26,251 nt of DNA from a virus. The stretch lies in IMG/VR virus record IMGVR_UViG_3300035698_013720, positions 1-26,251 of that record, one strand, 5' to 3'. The translations under genes and the position numbers were made by a program. Positions 17,260-25,884 of the stretch are shown here, piece after piece; position 1 is the first letter of the stretch; each line of letters opens with the position of its first letter. The notes beneath the pieces were generated by a model. That model was not told the DNA's origin, ran no database searches, and saw nothing but the letters and a program-made list of their open reading frames with translations.

Positions 17260-17445
17260 ATGTTCGCAGTAGGCCTAGGTGGTAAACCACCCGAGAACAG
17301 GCAAAAGCTGTCACAACGCATCCTAGAGCGTCTACAGCGATTTCGCCCATTAGTGGGTCGATTTGCCCGCTTCACTGGGGAGAGTATTTATATATCCGTT
17401 ATTGTGTATATAATGATTCAGGTTTTGGATGGTGTTTTTAAATAG
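17260..17445 (+). CDS. Small membrane protein, 61 aa, last rightward gene
   Basis: The N-terminal 40 residues are basic (RQKLSQRILERLQRFRPL) and the C-terminus is one hydrophobic helix (SIYISVIVYIMIQVLDGVF), so it probably sits in the inner membrane with the basic part in the cytoplasm. Its stop lies two bases from the stop of the convergent holin gene. The ribosome binding site is weak. A role in lysis beside the holin is possible but unproven. Confidence 0.6.
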   Translation: MFAVGLGGKPPENRQKLSQRILERLQRFRPLVGRFARFTGESIYISVIVYIMIQVLDGVFK

Positions 17446-17447
17446 GT

Positions 17448-17858
17448 TTATTTAGTTACACCTTTGAACTTCTCATAGGTCCTGAATCCACCCATCCCAA
17501 GCATGCCGGTGACAATAGCTGTTAGTAGCGAGACATCCATCGTCGGCAGTGGGGGAAGTCCTTGTAGCTCTAATCCATATGAGATCAGGGGCGTGAGGGT
17601 AGTCCCGGTAATTGCAACCACACCCAGCCAACCAAACGCAGGCCGCCACCCAGATTTGTATAGACTAGCTGATCCCGCATCAATCTCATTAATCTTCATT
17701 TGCCCAAGGTCAGCCGACACGAGAGCCTTTGTTAGCTCTAACTCAATCTCGAGTCTCTTCCGCTTCACATCATCGGAATCCCCAGGAAACATTTTATCAA
17801 CTACTTGACCCACAAGGGGTATGAGGCTCAATATATTCATGTTATCTTTTACTTTCAT
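17448..17858 (-). CDS. Holin, 3-TM phage holin family
   Basis: A 136-aa protein with an N-terminal hydrophobic stretch (ILSLIPLVGQVV), a charged helical middle (30-60), then KSGWRPAFGWLGVVAITGTTLTPLI (the hydrophobic part spans 74-95) and a last helix at 108-125. The SGWRPAFGW motif is typical of the three-TM phage holin family (HOLIN of 3TMs). It would form the inner-membrane lesion that releases the lysozyme encoded at 4028. It is the most distal gene of the leftward late block. The start is uncertain; ATG at 17840 is an alternative and neither has a strong ribosome binding site. Confidence 0.8.
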   Translation of the reverse strand: MKVKDNMNILSLIPLVGQVVDKMFPGDSDDVKRKRLEIELELTKALVSADLGQMKINEIDAGSASLYKSGWRPAFGWLGVVAITGTTLTPLISYGLELQGLPPLPTMDVSLLTAIVTGMLGMGGFRTYEKFKGVTK

Positions 17859-17892
17859 GGTTCTTATTAAAGGATAGTTAAATAACTTTTAC

Positions 17893-18096
17893 CTACACCA
17901 TCCGAGAAACAAAGGTCACCGCCGCTGTCACAAGTGCAAGTAGAAAGGCAATTACTCCCTTAGCATAGGCGGCCATCTTCTCGAGCAACCGCACCCTCTC
18001 CTCAATGTGGATGCGATGCCTCTTAATTTCCTTAACATCTAAATGGACATCCTCCAGCCGGGCCTTTATATACCCGACATCTTCTTTCATAGACAT
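17893..18096 (-). CDS. XhlA-like protein, coiled coil plus C-terminal TM helix
   Basis: A 67-aa protein: residues 1-45 are a charged amphipathic helix (YIKARLEDVHLDVKEIKRHR, then EERVRLLEKM) and 46-65 a membrane helix (GVIAFLLALVTAAVTFVSRM). This is the layout of XhlA/haemolysin-like lysis accessory proteins found beside holins. AGGAG lies about 6 bases upstream. It comes just before the holin in the late transcript. A holin regulator or accessory is the likely role. Confidence 0.72.
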   Translation of the reverse strand: MSMKEDVGYIKARLEDVHLDVKEIKRHRIHIEERVRLLEKMAAYAKGVIAFLLALVTAAVTFVSRMV

Positions 18097-18105
18097 TTGC
18101 TTCTC

Positions 18106-18390
18106 CTACGGTTTTGGGTACTGGCCCTTGATCCCAGCGATCATGGCCTTCCACTCATCCAATCCACCATGGTAGATCAGATCTAATTGGTCCGCAACTG
18201 ATGGGTAGGCTTTCGCCCTTAACTCCTTGTAATTGTTTTGTGCCTTCCACTCAGAGTACTTTATCTCTATCTCTTTTGCCGTCGGCTTCGGGCTGTCGTC
18301 CATCCACCGCAAGCCTGAATATGCCGAGCCATCTAGGCTCCATTTTTTTCCAGGGTAACATTTCCCTAATGCATATGCGTAATCTATCAT
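18106..18390 (-). CDS. Small tail-associated protein, XkdW/tail-assembly-like
   Basis: A 94-aa soluble protein. The stretch YKELRAKAYPSVADQLDLIY followed by HGGLDEW and AGIKGQYPKP at the end is the common phage motif R...YP...DQLD...HGG...W......KYPKP found in small proteins next to tail fibre genes. AGGAGG lies 8 bases upstream. It directly follows the tail fibre gene, which fits a chaperone or tail accessory role. The N-terminal SGLRWMDDSPKPT may be a tail-protein-like segment. Confidence 0.75.
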   Translation of the reverse strand: MIDYAYALGKCYPGKKWSLDGSAYSGLRWMDDSPKPTAKEIEIKYSEWKAQNNYKELRAKAYPSVADQLDLIYHGGLDEWKAMIAGIKGQYPKP

Positions 18391-18402
18391 CCTAAGATCC
18401 TC

Positions 18403-20028
18403 CTATGTCCCATCAACTTCCATTAATATAATACTACTTGCTCCACGCGAATAGTCCGTACTATTGGTATCCTGCCCCGTCCTGTTCAAATAGCTGGTGT
18501 ATCCAAAAGCACTTTGAATCTGTACCTTATACGTTGTTGCACTGGTGGTAGACGGACTATCCAGGTACTGTATATAACAGCTCCCCAAGAAGTCATTATC
18601 CATCCCCATGCCGGTAGTCACCCGAGGACGGGTACCAGCTGTGTCTCCAACATGAATAGCCGTTGAACCACGTACCAGCTGCAGTTCAACACCATCTTGC
18701 CACGCACTTCCTGATGAGCCCACGGATAAATGTACCATAATAAGAATCTTATTGCTCGTACTTGTGGGTGTTATCGAGGCTGTAATTCCGGTAATATCGG
18801 CCCACGTTGTGTCTGCTGCACTGCTGAACGTGTCAGTTTTAACTGCCTGAATTACTTGTAAGATCTTGCCCCCACCACCGCCACCGCCGCTAGCATCTTG
18901 GAAGGTCGGTGCAGCACCTGCCCCATTACTGGTTAGGACCTGATCAGCGGACCCAGCAGCCACTGCAGCTGGGGCACCGTCTGCGCCCCAAGTAATAAGC
19001 TCACCATCAACACCATCAGCCAAATCAGCCACATCTATGTTTGAAATGGAGTTACCTGTGCCATTCGCATCAAAGGTCTTGTTAGTCAGGGTATCGGTAG
19101 ACGAAGTAGTGACAACATTGACACCCTCGACTGAGACCTGTCCAGCACCCACTCTTGCTAGTGTAGTGTCCGTAGCGTGCCCAAGCTCAAGTGCTGTAAT
19201 TTGTACCGTATCTCCAGTCCCTATACCAATAGAAGTTCTAAGGGTGGCTCCGGACTCAGCAACGGGGTCGGTTGTACCATCCCCTACTATCATCTCGCCA
19301 TCCGCCAATACACTCATGGCCGTAATTGCCCCACTGCCAGATCCCAGAAGAATGCCCCCATCAGTTAAGCCCGTGGCAATTATATTCGTGAAGGTGGGTG
19401 TATCTCCAGTACCAAGGCCCAGGGATGTCCTAACTGTGGCGCCCGACTCCCCAACAAATGTGGACCCATCCCCCACCAGGAAGCTCCCATCTGTGGGCGT
19501 GACTGCCGTGCCAAGTGTCAACTCCACTGAGGCTAGGGCCGGGCTAATGCTGGTAAAACCATCGGCTGCAGAGTTAATTTTAAGATAGGAGTCCCCGACA
19601 ACCGCCGTACTTACTAGCTCCCCATCGGCTATGCTTGTCGATGTGGGGGCCTTAAGTGCTCGTGTTGACATCTCGGCCACCTGTTGCGTTAAGAGAGTCA
19701 CCCGATCTAATGCCGTCTCGTGAGTCAGCGCTGGGAATGGCCCACTCTCCACGTAGTCCGCTGTTTGTGTATAGGCCATGGCGAGGGAAATAGTCAGGGT
19801 TGTGCCAGATGCTGGTGCCACCAACATCGTTACAGTCCCCCCACTCTCATCCCCAGCCCCCGCCACCGTGTAGTGGGTAGTTAGGGCCTTCACTGTCTCG
19901 ACCCCCGCGGCACCCTTTTCGACCACCCTAAGATCAGCGTCGGCCAGGAAGTAGTTACTGACGGTGAAGGCTAACGTAGCCCCGTCCCCATTGTACTTGT
20001 CTGGTGTGTAGTTGCTTGAAACTGTCAT
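18403..20028 (-). CDS. Tail fibre protein with glycine-rich shaft repeats
   Basis: A 541-aa virion protein. The N-terminal domain (1-125) with TPDKYNGDG at 8-16 and LDRVTLLTQQVAEMSTRAL (107-124) resembles the T7-like fibre attachment domain. The shaft has two related blocks: DGSFLVGDGSTFVGESGATV...GLGTGDT (180-210) and DGEMIVGDGTTD...GIGTGDT (243-274), then TDTLTNKTFDANGTGN (311-326). A seven-Gly run (381-387) links to a C-terminal domain (388-541) rich in Ser, Thr and aromatics, probably the receptor-binding or trimerising part. GAGGAT lies upstream of the ATG. The duplicated shaft block suggests growth by internal duplication. Confidence 0.85.
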   Translation of the reverse strand: MTVSSNYTPDKYNGDGATLAFTVSNYFLADADLRVVEKGAAGVETVKALTTHYTVAGAGDESGGTVTMLVAPASGTTLTISLAMAYTQTADYVESGPFPALTHETALDRVTLLTQQVAEMSTRALKAPTSTSIADGELVSTAVVGDSYLKINSAADGFTSISPALASVELTLGTAVTPTDGSFLVGDGSTFVGESGATVRTSLGLGTGDTPTFTNIIATGLTDGGILLGSGSGAITAMSVLADGEMIVGDGTTDPVAESGATLRTSIGIGTGDTVQITALELGHATDTTLARVGAGQVSVEGVNVVTTSSTDTLTNKTFDANGTGNSISNIDVADLADGVDGELITWGADGAPAAVAAGSADQVLTSNGAGAAPTFQDASGGGGGGGKILQVIQAVKTDTFSSAADTTWADITGITASITPTSTSNKILIMVHLSVGSSGSAWQDGVELQLVRGSTAIHVGDTAGTRPRVTTGMGMDNDFLGSCYIQYLDSPSTTSATTYKVQIQSAFGYTSYLNRTGQDTNSTDYSRGASSIILMEVDGT

Positions 20029-20051
20029 GCTCTTTTATCCTCTCTTAAACT

Positions 20052-23000
20052 TTAAAATATCTCTTCGGCCAAACTATCCCTCAACATATTCGTCAACAAC
20101 TTAGTATAGAATAAGTTCTGAAATGGCAGGGCCCGCCACATCTTCTTTATATCCGCCTCTGACCCGTTACCATTAACAATATTGCTGATTGGGACCCGGA
20201 AGTTATCAATGATTCCAGGGAGTGGTCCCATCACTCTCGTCCAGGCATTCTGTGTGGCGAATCGCGATCTCTGTCGATCTGTCAATAACGTTGCTGCCCC
20301 GATGCCAGTGAAGGATTGCACTTTATTATGGATGTCAAACAATAGGCCAGTTGCCCCGCTCCGATCGATCCCCTCGAGGATCAACTCTTCCGGATTGTCA
20401 ATTAGCTCGCGTCCATCCAAGGCCCGCCTAAGCTGTGATGTTGCAGCCCCCAAAAACACGAGTCCAGTCAGCTTACCGAGGAACTCTTTATCTGCCCTCT
20501 GTAGTCCAGGCAATAGAATCTTATTTTGGAAAGCAAAGGCAAATCCCATGAACTGCGATAGAACCTTACCTAGTCCGGAACTCATCCACAGCGATCGATC
20601 TGCTGCACCAGGAATAATGATTAGGTTGTCTACCTCTTCACGAATCGCCAACTTAAAGGTGTCGGCATTCCACAGATGCATATTAGCCATACGAACCCCA
20701 TCGATTTTAGTGGAGTGCTTAGCAAACTCTTTAAGCGCCTGGGACATATCTCCCGGACCAATACCCAGCTTTGACAGTGAATCCAATCTAGCTTTCGGCA
20801 ATCTTCCGGCCGCATGCTTTTGAAAATCAATAATCATCCTGTTGGCTACATGGTTAGCGGACATTCGACGCGTAAAGTCATTCATCTGATTAATAAGAGC
20901 AATGTTCATAAACTTACCCGAGTGCTTGCGAATTAACTTATCCATTCGGGTACCCGACATAATTTCATCAGCCCCCAAATCCGCAACCTCAAAAGCCCGA
21001 CTAGTCGCCCATGTCTCGTGCCCCACACCGATCTCAAGCAGATCATCCTTTGAGAGCTTAAGCCCCTTTAGCACCTTACCAAACTTTGTTATGTCTTTAC
21101 CAAGTGGACCAGACATCGCTCGTGCAACCATTACGTGGGCTAAGTCAGGTATCTGGGCCAGGGCTATACCACCCCCCACAGCTGCGAATGAGTAGGCCTG
21201 GGCTGCCTTAGGCAACTGACCACTGAGTGAGTAAGGGTCCTCTGGCATCTTATACTTACCTTGTATCCTATCTCGAATGGCCTTAATGTCGGTGAGTGTG
21301 GTCTGGCGCTCTTTCACAAGTCGCAGGATCTTCTTGTCCTTGGCTCGTATCTCCAGCTTGCTATCTTGTACTGCCTTAATCATATTCTCATAATCTAATT
21401 CAATCTCACGAAGCTGAATATCCATATCCGCCGATCCAAATTGTTTGTTGAAAGCTATATCAGTTTCCACAGAACGGGCATAACGGTTTAAAATGAATTC
21501 AATATCGTTATCTAAAAATTCATCCAAATCATTAGGATCTATATTTAATGTGCGATTCTTTAGGGGCCCTGCTTTGAACCTCATTTCTTTTGGAAGGCGT
21601 ACATTACCATGGAGAATTTTATCCGCTACATCGTCGGCAATTTCAGCAAGCTCATCACTTGTTAGTTTATCATTCTGCCGCTTAAGAGCAACCTTCATCT
21701 GATCCAAAAATTCTCTCTTCTGAAGTAGAATCTTCTCATGGCGAAACACAGAAGATAGATAGTTTGGGTTGTCAAACTCATCTGGAAGTAGTTTATTTTT
21801 CTTTAGTCTTTGTAGCTGTGCTTTAAAATAGCCTTGAACTGATTTAGCAGCCTTGGCGATGTGGGGATTATCTGATACACCTCCACGACGAACTGCTTTA
21901 GAGACCTCTGAGTTGAATTGGTCCCTCGAGAGGTCGGTACCGGACTTCTTTAATTTAATCCAACCATGATCAATAGCCATAAGGGGCTTATTAACTCTTC
22001 CAACCTTAGCTCGGATCATCGACTCGACAGACTGCTCGCCAAAACCATCCAAGTTCTTGCCAATGAGAAAGTTATGTGTAAATAGTTTGTTGCCTATCTC
22101 AGATGCCTTGGTGGACTTACCGCCCAGAACCCGCAACCCCGGACTTGTCTTCTTGGCTAAAGCGAATGCCGCATTGAATATCGGGTTCCGAATAATCTTT
22201 TCACCCTTCAAACTCACCTGCATAGCACCGGCAGTGGACTGTGAGATCTCAATATCACCCGCATCCTGAATCACATCCCGCCAGTTCTCTACCGTCGCCT
22301 TACTGCGCGGAAGCTTTACAGAGCCCCCAACAGTATATAAGAGGCCCCCGAGAGCTGCTGCTGCCGATAGGTTAAGGTATGTCTCGACTGACTGCCGTGT
22401 AGGGTCAGCCTCGTGTAAGATGGCTTCATCGATTCCGGCCGCCGCTGTCGTTAGCCCTGCACCAACTGCAAACCGACCCATCTTGGATGCACCCTGAACT
22501 GCCTTAGATGCCCACCCAATACCAGGTATAATCGTTGTCGGTGAGTAGAGTCCCCACGCCATGCTACCGAGAAATCCGCCCAAGCCTTGTTGCTTCTCTC
22601 TCATGCCCTGTAGGTCATCGAGATGGCTCTTATATTTATCCACACTCTCGCGATTTGGGAGGTCTACAAATTCACTAGCAAACTCTTCGTATCCCTTAAT
22701 GTCATCAAGAGGGTTATAGGTTGTGTCGAATTCACCTGTAAGGTTAGGTGCTTCCAAAGACATTTGTACTGGGCTCTCTCTGCGACCTGATGCAAAGGCC
22801 TCACTGAAGGGGACCTCCGGAGTCTGCGCACGATTGACAACATCCAGAATTGTCGGAGCTTCCTCTGAAGCAATATACATATTACTCTTTGACCCACCAC
22901 CTGCTTCACCAGATAAGGCCCCCTTGCCCAGATCATAGTAGCTGTAATTCGTTGTGTTAAAGGCATCAGATGTAACTGTATTATTTAAGTAAGCCTTGGC

Positions 23001-23396
23001 ACCACCAGTTACACCCTTGAGATGAGCGGCTGCCAGTAATCCAGCAACATCCTCAACTGGCACATCGCGGCCCTTCATCTCCGGTAGATTGGTAATCCGC
23101 TTATAGTTGAGCTCAGTGAGTGCATCGAAGGCTTGATCCTGAAGAGTTGAGTCGGCCATAAAGGCAGCCTTGCCACCAGGTGTAACCCAGTTAGCTTCAT
23201 CATCTAAACTCTTGTTACCCTTCTTGCTAACCCCCTTTTTAATAAGGCCGACATCCTCGAGTGCTTGGGCGCCAAACTGGTATGCGCCAATATACCCATA
23301 GGTATTTTCCGCACGGTAGCCCTGTGAACCCGACTCGGATGCCCGAATGGTCTCTCTGAACTTATTAAGTTGATCTGAATTAAATGGTAAGGTCAA
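20052..23396 (-). CDS. Large internal virion protein with N-terminal muralytic domain (gp16-like role)
   Basis: A 1114-aa protein; T7 gp16 is 1318. Residues 1-160 look lysozyme/transglycosylase-like: RASESGSQGYRAENTYGYIG contains ESG with candidate catalytic Glu21, followed by GAYQFG and later AGLLAAAHLKGVTGG. This would open the cell wall during DNA ejection. Gly/Ala-rich hydrophobic stretches (about 265-330, 340-360, 735-770) could insert into the membrane as part of the ejection channel. Long charged helices fill 600-720. The ATG overlaps the previous gene's stop (ATGA), coupling it to the gp15-like gene, the same order as T7 15-16. Homology to gp16 itself is inferred from order and domain logic. 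Confidence 0.82.
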   Translation of the reverse strand: MTLPFNSDQLNKFRETIRASESGSQGYRAENTYGYIGAYQFGAQALEDVGLIKKGVSKKGNKSLDDEANWVTPGGKAAFMADSTLQDQAFDALTELNYKRITNLPEMKGRDVPVEDVAGLLAAAHLKGVTGGAKAYLNNTVTSDAFNTTNYSYYDLGKGALSGEAGGGSKSNMYIASEEAPTILDVVNRAQTPEVPFSEAFASGRRESPVQMSLEAPNLTGEFDTTYNPLDDIKGYEEFASEFVDLPNRESVDKYKSHLDDLQGMREKQQGLGGFLGSMAWGLYSPTTIIPGIGWASKAVQGASKMGRFAVGAGLTTAAAGIDEAILHEADPTRQSVETYLNLSAAAALGGLLYTVGGSVKLPRSKATVENWRDVIQDAGDIEISQSTAGAMQVSLKGEKIIRNPIFNAAFALAKKTSPGLRVLGGKSTKASEIGNKLFTHNFLIGKNLDGFGEQSVESMIRAKVGRVNKPLMAIDHGWIKLKKSGTDLSRDQFNSEVSKAVRRGGVSDNPHIAKAAKSVQGYFKAQLQRLKKNKLLPDEFDNPNYLSSVFRHEKILLQKREFLDQMKVALKRQNDKLTSDELAEIADDVADKILHGNVRLPKEMRFKAGPLKNRTLNIDPNDLDEFLDNDIEFILNRYARSVETDIAFNKQFGSADMDIQLREIELDYENMIKAVQDSKLEIRAKDKKILRLVKERQTTLTDIKAIRDRIQGKYKMPEDPYSLSGQLPKAAQAYSFAAVGGGIALAQIPDLAHVMVARAMSGPLGKDITKFGKVLKGLKLSKDDLLEIGVGHETWATSRAFEVADLGADEIMSGTRMDKLIRKHSGKFMNIALINQMNDFTRRMSANHVANRMIIDFQKHAAGRLPKARLDSLSKLGIGPGDMSQALKEFAKHSTKIDGVRMANMHLWNADTFKLAIREEVDNLIIIPGAADRSLWMSSGLGKVLSQFMGFAFAFQNKILLPGLQRADKEFLGKLTGLVFLGAATSQLRRALDGRELIDNPEELILEGIDRSGATGLLFDIHNKVQSFTGIGAATLLTDRQRSRFATQNAWTRVMGPLPGIIDNFRVPISNIVNGNGSEADIKKMWRALPFQNLFYTKLLTNMLRDSLAEEIF

Positions 23397-25378
23397 TTAA
23401 ATATTCCCTTTATTATATTCCAAATAGCTCCGCCCTCTTTAGACTCCTCGGGTGCCTTCTCTTTTAGTAGAACAGACATAGCCTCTTTTTCCCTGTTAGT
23501 CTGCTCACGGTTTAATCTTAAATCATTAATCGAATCGACCTGCTCTTGTGTTACCTGTTTATCGCCTGGTCGGTAAATAACCTTAACTGGCAATCCAGTG
23601 CTTGGGTGGAGGAGTGGTACGGTAATGGGTGTACCATCTGTTGTTGTGTCCTCATAGAATAGCCCATATCCTAAATCATTTTTTGTTGAGGGCAGACTAC
23701 GAATCTTCACTGGTAGATCCTTATCACCAACCGAGATGCCGAGCTGGGGTGCACTCGAGATATTAGGAAAGAAGTGTTGCCCAAGCGGCTTAGCCCCATA
23801 TACTTCAGATAGGACCGTGCCCACTTGTTGCTTGAATTCATCGGCCCGACCTGGAAATAGCTTCTCAGGAGCATTGGCCATCAATTCTTTGCCCCCATTA
23901 ATACTAGAGACAGTGTAGAGACTATTCAACTTATTGAGTGCTATATCTTTTGCTGTGTCTGAATCGCCAGACCTCTCATATGAAAACTTGTAGAAGCGCT
24001 TGAACTGCTCAACAGCCATGTCAGAGTTCTCAACCCGACCAAAATCTAAGGTGCCCTGAAAATAATCACTTACTACTTCGCGAGCTTCGTCACTTTTAAG
24101 AATAACATCGGAACGTAATTGGTCTCTACGCTGTGCTACTAAATCAGTCCGAGGTGCCCGGAGCTGTTCACGAGTTATCTGGATCGCCTCGTCCAAAGGT
24201 GTACCCAATTCACGGAGTCGATTGAGATATGTCCCTTCCATTAAAGCTTGCTCGTCTAACTGCTGAGTTGCATGATTGGTCTTAGGATTCTGCATCAAGT
24301 TAACCAGCATCTGAGAGTAGAGTTCAGCATTCTCCTTTGTGCCATTTAGTATGTTTGCATTGATATTAGATGCAAGTTTAGGGGCGACGATCCCACCACC
24401 CTTGCGTACAAATTGGCTAAAGTTACTAATCACTTCCTCATTCGAGACTTTCTTAAGAGACCCATCTTCATCTTTCATCGAGTTAAGGAGTTCATCAAAT
24501 GCCAAGTTGGCAGCCTTCTTATGGTCAGCATTCTTGGGATCGAGGGCCGCCCCGGATGAGTACATATTCTTAAGAGCAAGTTCCTCCCTTGCCTTACCGG
24601 CAGCCTGTATCTTTAGCGCTGTGCTATTTACCGCACTACCCATTAGTCCCCGGAGAGTGCCTGGATCTAGGTGATTGTACTCGCCTTCCAACAGGTCCTG
24701 TAGAATGTTTGTGGGGTCATCGCTTTTTATTTGTGAAGTAATGAATGCTACATCAAGCTGCTTAGTTGCCCGAGCTCGTTGCTGATCAATGGTGCTGGCC
24801 TGAACTCCCACGGTTGATAGTCCGCCAATCATCTGATCTAACTGTGCCTGAACATCTTGATATTTACTTGGGTCCAGCTGCACACTATTGATTAAGTTAG
24901 TAGATGTGGAGTCAATCTTACTCACATAATTCTGGCGAGTTGCTTGCTTCTCAAATGTTAGTGAGCGACTCTTATATGACCCACGAAGACGATTAAGTCT
25001 GTCCTGCATGTGTATTGCGGCCTCTTTAGAGGGGGCGGCATTGAGTAACTGTGAAGTCTGCTCAGCAAACATTTTATCAAATCGATCGGCAAATCCTTTA
25101 GGGTTGCTTGAATTCTCTTGACTGAACTGATCATATTGACCAACCATATCTAATTGGAACTGACTGAGATTTGGGCCAAGATACTCAGCCGCCTCGAGGC
25201 GCTTTTGCTCAGCCTGTTGTCGGCGACCCTGATTAATCAGATCGTCACCAGTCTCCTGGAGGGCTTGCCCCTCAAAACCAGTTTGTGAAAAGCTTGCCAC
25301 AGTATTAGGGTTTAGCTCGACACCAAGGGTGGGAGATCTACCGGTGGGGCCAGCGCTGAATCTAGGTATGCGTGCTAT
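23393..25378 (-). CDS. Internal virion protein, gp15-like position; apparent AUA start
   Basis: A 661-aa mostly helical, Gln/Lys/Asp-rich protein between gp14-like and gp16-like genes, so likely the middle ejection-tunnel protein. From ATA at 25378 it begins MARIPRFSAGPTGRSPTLGV, then NPNT, then ASFSQTGFEGQAL. An excellent AAGGAG lies 7 bases before this ATA. The first standard start in frame is GTG at 25300, which has no ribosome binding site and would drop 26 residues of the virion-protein-like start. There is no ATG, GTG or TTG between the upstream stop and the ATA. The GTG start (635 aa) is the fallback. The last codons overlap the next gene by four bases. Confidence 0.8.
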   Translation of the reverse strand: MARIPRFSAGPTGRSPTLGVELNPNTVASFSQTGFEGQALQETGDDLINQGRRQQAEQKRLEAAEYLGPNLSQFQLDMVGQYDQFSQENSSNPKGFADRFDKMFAEQTSQLLNAAPSKEAAIHMQDRLNRLRGSYKSRSLTFEKQATRQNYVSKIDSTSTNLINSVQLDPSKYQDVQAQLDQMIGGLSTVGVQASTIDQQRARATKQLDVAFITSQIKSDDPTNILQDLLEGEYNHLDPGTLRGLMGSAVNSTALKIQAAGKAREELALKNMYSSGAALDPKNADHKKAANLAFDELLNSMKDEDGSLKKVSNEEVISNFSQFVRKGGGIVAPKLASNINANILNGTKENAELYSQMLVNLMQNPKTNHATQQLDEQALMEGTYLNRLRELGTPLDEAIQITREQLRAPRTDLVAQRRDQLRSDVILKSDEAREVVSDYFQGTLDFGRVENSDMAVEQFKRFYKFSYERSGDSDTAKDIALNKLNSLYTVSSINGGKELMANAPEKLFPGRADEFKQQVGTVLSEVYGAKPLGQHFFPNISSAPQLGISVGDKDLPVKIRSLPSTKNDLGYGLFYEDTTTDGTPITVPLLHPSTGLPVKVIYRPGDKQVTQEQVDSINDLRLNREQTNREKEAMSVLLKEKAPEESKEGGAIWNIIKGIFN

Positions 25379-25389
25379 GGTCTTTCTCC

Positions 25390-25884
25390 TTAGTTAAATG
25401 CTTTAAGGGTGGTCCCGAGTAATGAGAACCCAGCCTTTTGTAAACCTTGTGAATCGACATTGTCGGATTGATTGCGAGCCTGCTGTGCATAGAAGCTTTG
25501 GAGAGCCCCTGTATTCTGGTGCTGTGCTGCTCTGATAGATCCGGCATGTGTGATATCTTCTGCAGCAAGGGCCTCTTGTATTGCCTCATCACCAAGAACG
25601 GCCAATGGGGATCCAGATAGTGTGACCCCACTCTTTAGGAACTGGCCAGCTTTGGAACTCAGTCGCAGCTTTGAAATGCGCTCTTGTCTCCGTCTGTCAC
25701 TGGCTGCCGACTGTATAGCGAGCTGGGAATTCTGTTGAGCAATGGCTGCATTAAACTCATAGGCCCGGGCCTGCTCATTAATGGCATTTGAACGAGACTG
25801 CGTCGCCTGGTACTGACCTGCGAACTTAGCAGCCCCACCAAGTAGTTGACTGAATACTCCAACACCTAAATCCATTTTATTCAT
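25390..25884 (-). CDS. Internal virion protein, gp14-like
   Basis: A 164-aa protein with VGVFSQLLGGAAKFAGQYQA near the start, then long Ala/Gln-rich helices (NAINEQARAYEFNAAIAQQN), a basic RRRQERISKLR patch, and VTLSGSPLAVLGDEAIQEAL. The Gly/Ala-rich start plus Gln-rich helices and GSPL..L.D motif match gp14-type internal virion proteins of T7-like phages, which form the outer part of the ejection channel. The gene overlaps the previous one (TGA within ATGA). A second ATG at 25875 (residue 4) is better spaced from the G-rich ribosome binding site and may be the true start. Confidence 0.82.
   Translation of the reverse strand: MNKMDLGVGVFSQLLGGAAKFAGQYQATQSRSNAINEQARAYEFNAAIAQQNSQLAIQSAASDRRRQERISKLRLSSKAGQFLKSGVTLSGSPLAVLGDEAIQEALAAEDITHAGSIRAAQHQNTGALQSFYAQQARNQSDNVDSQGLQKAGFSLLGTTLKAFN

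Noticed and set aside
17446-17460. Bidirectional terminator between the convergent blocks
   Set aside because: Only two bases separate the stop codons at 17445 and 17448 and no stable hairpin with U-runs was seen, so how the two transcripts stop is unclear.
19037-19588. Long plus-strand frame (183 codons) opposite the tail fibre gene
   Set aside because: Antisense shadow of the Gly/Thr/Ala-rich fibre gene; no ribosome binding site and no recognisable motif.
20182-20823. Long plus-strand frame (213 codons) opposite the 1114-aa gene
   Set aside because: Antisense shadow; Ser/Arg/Pro-rich composition typical of reverse-frame reading, no ribosome binding site.
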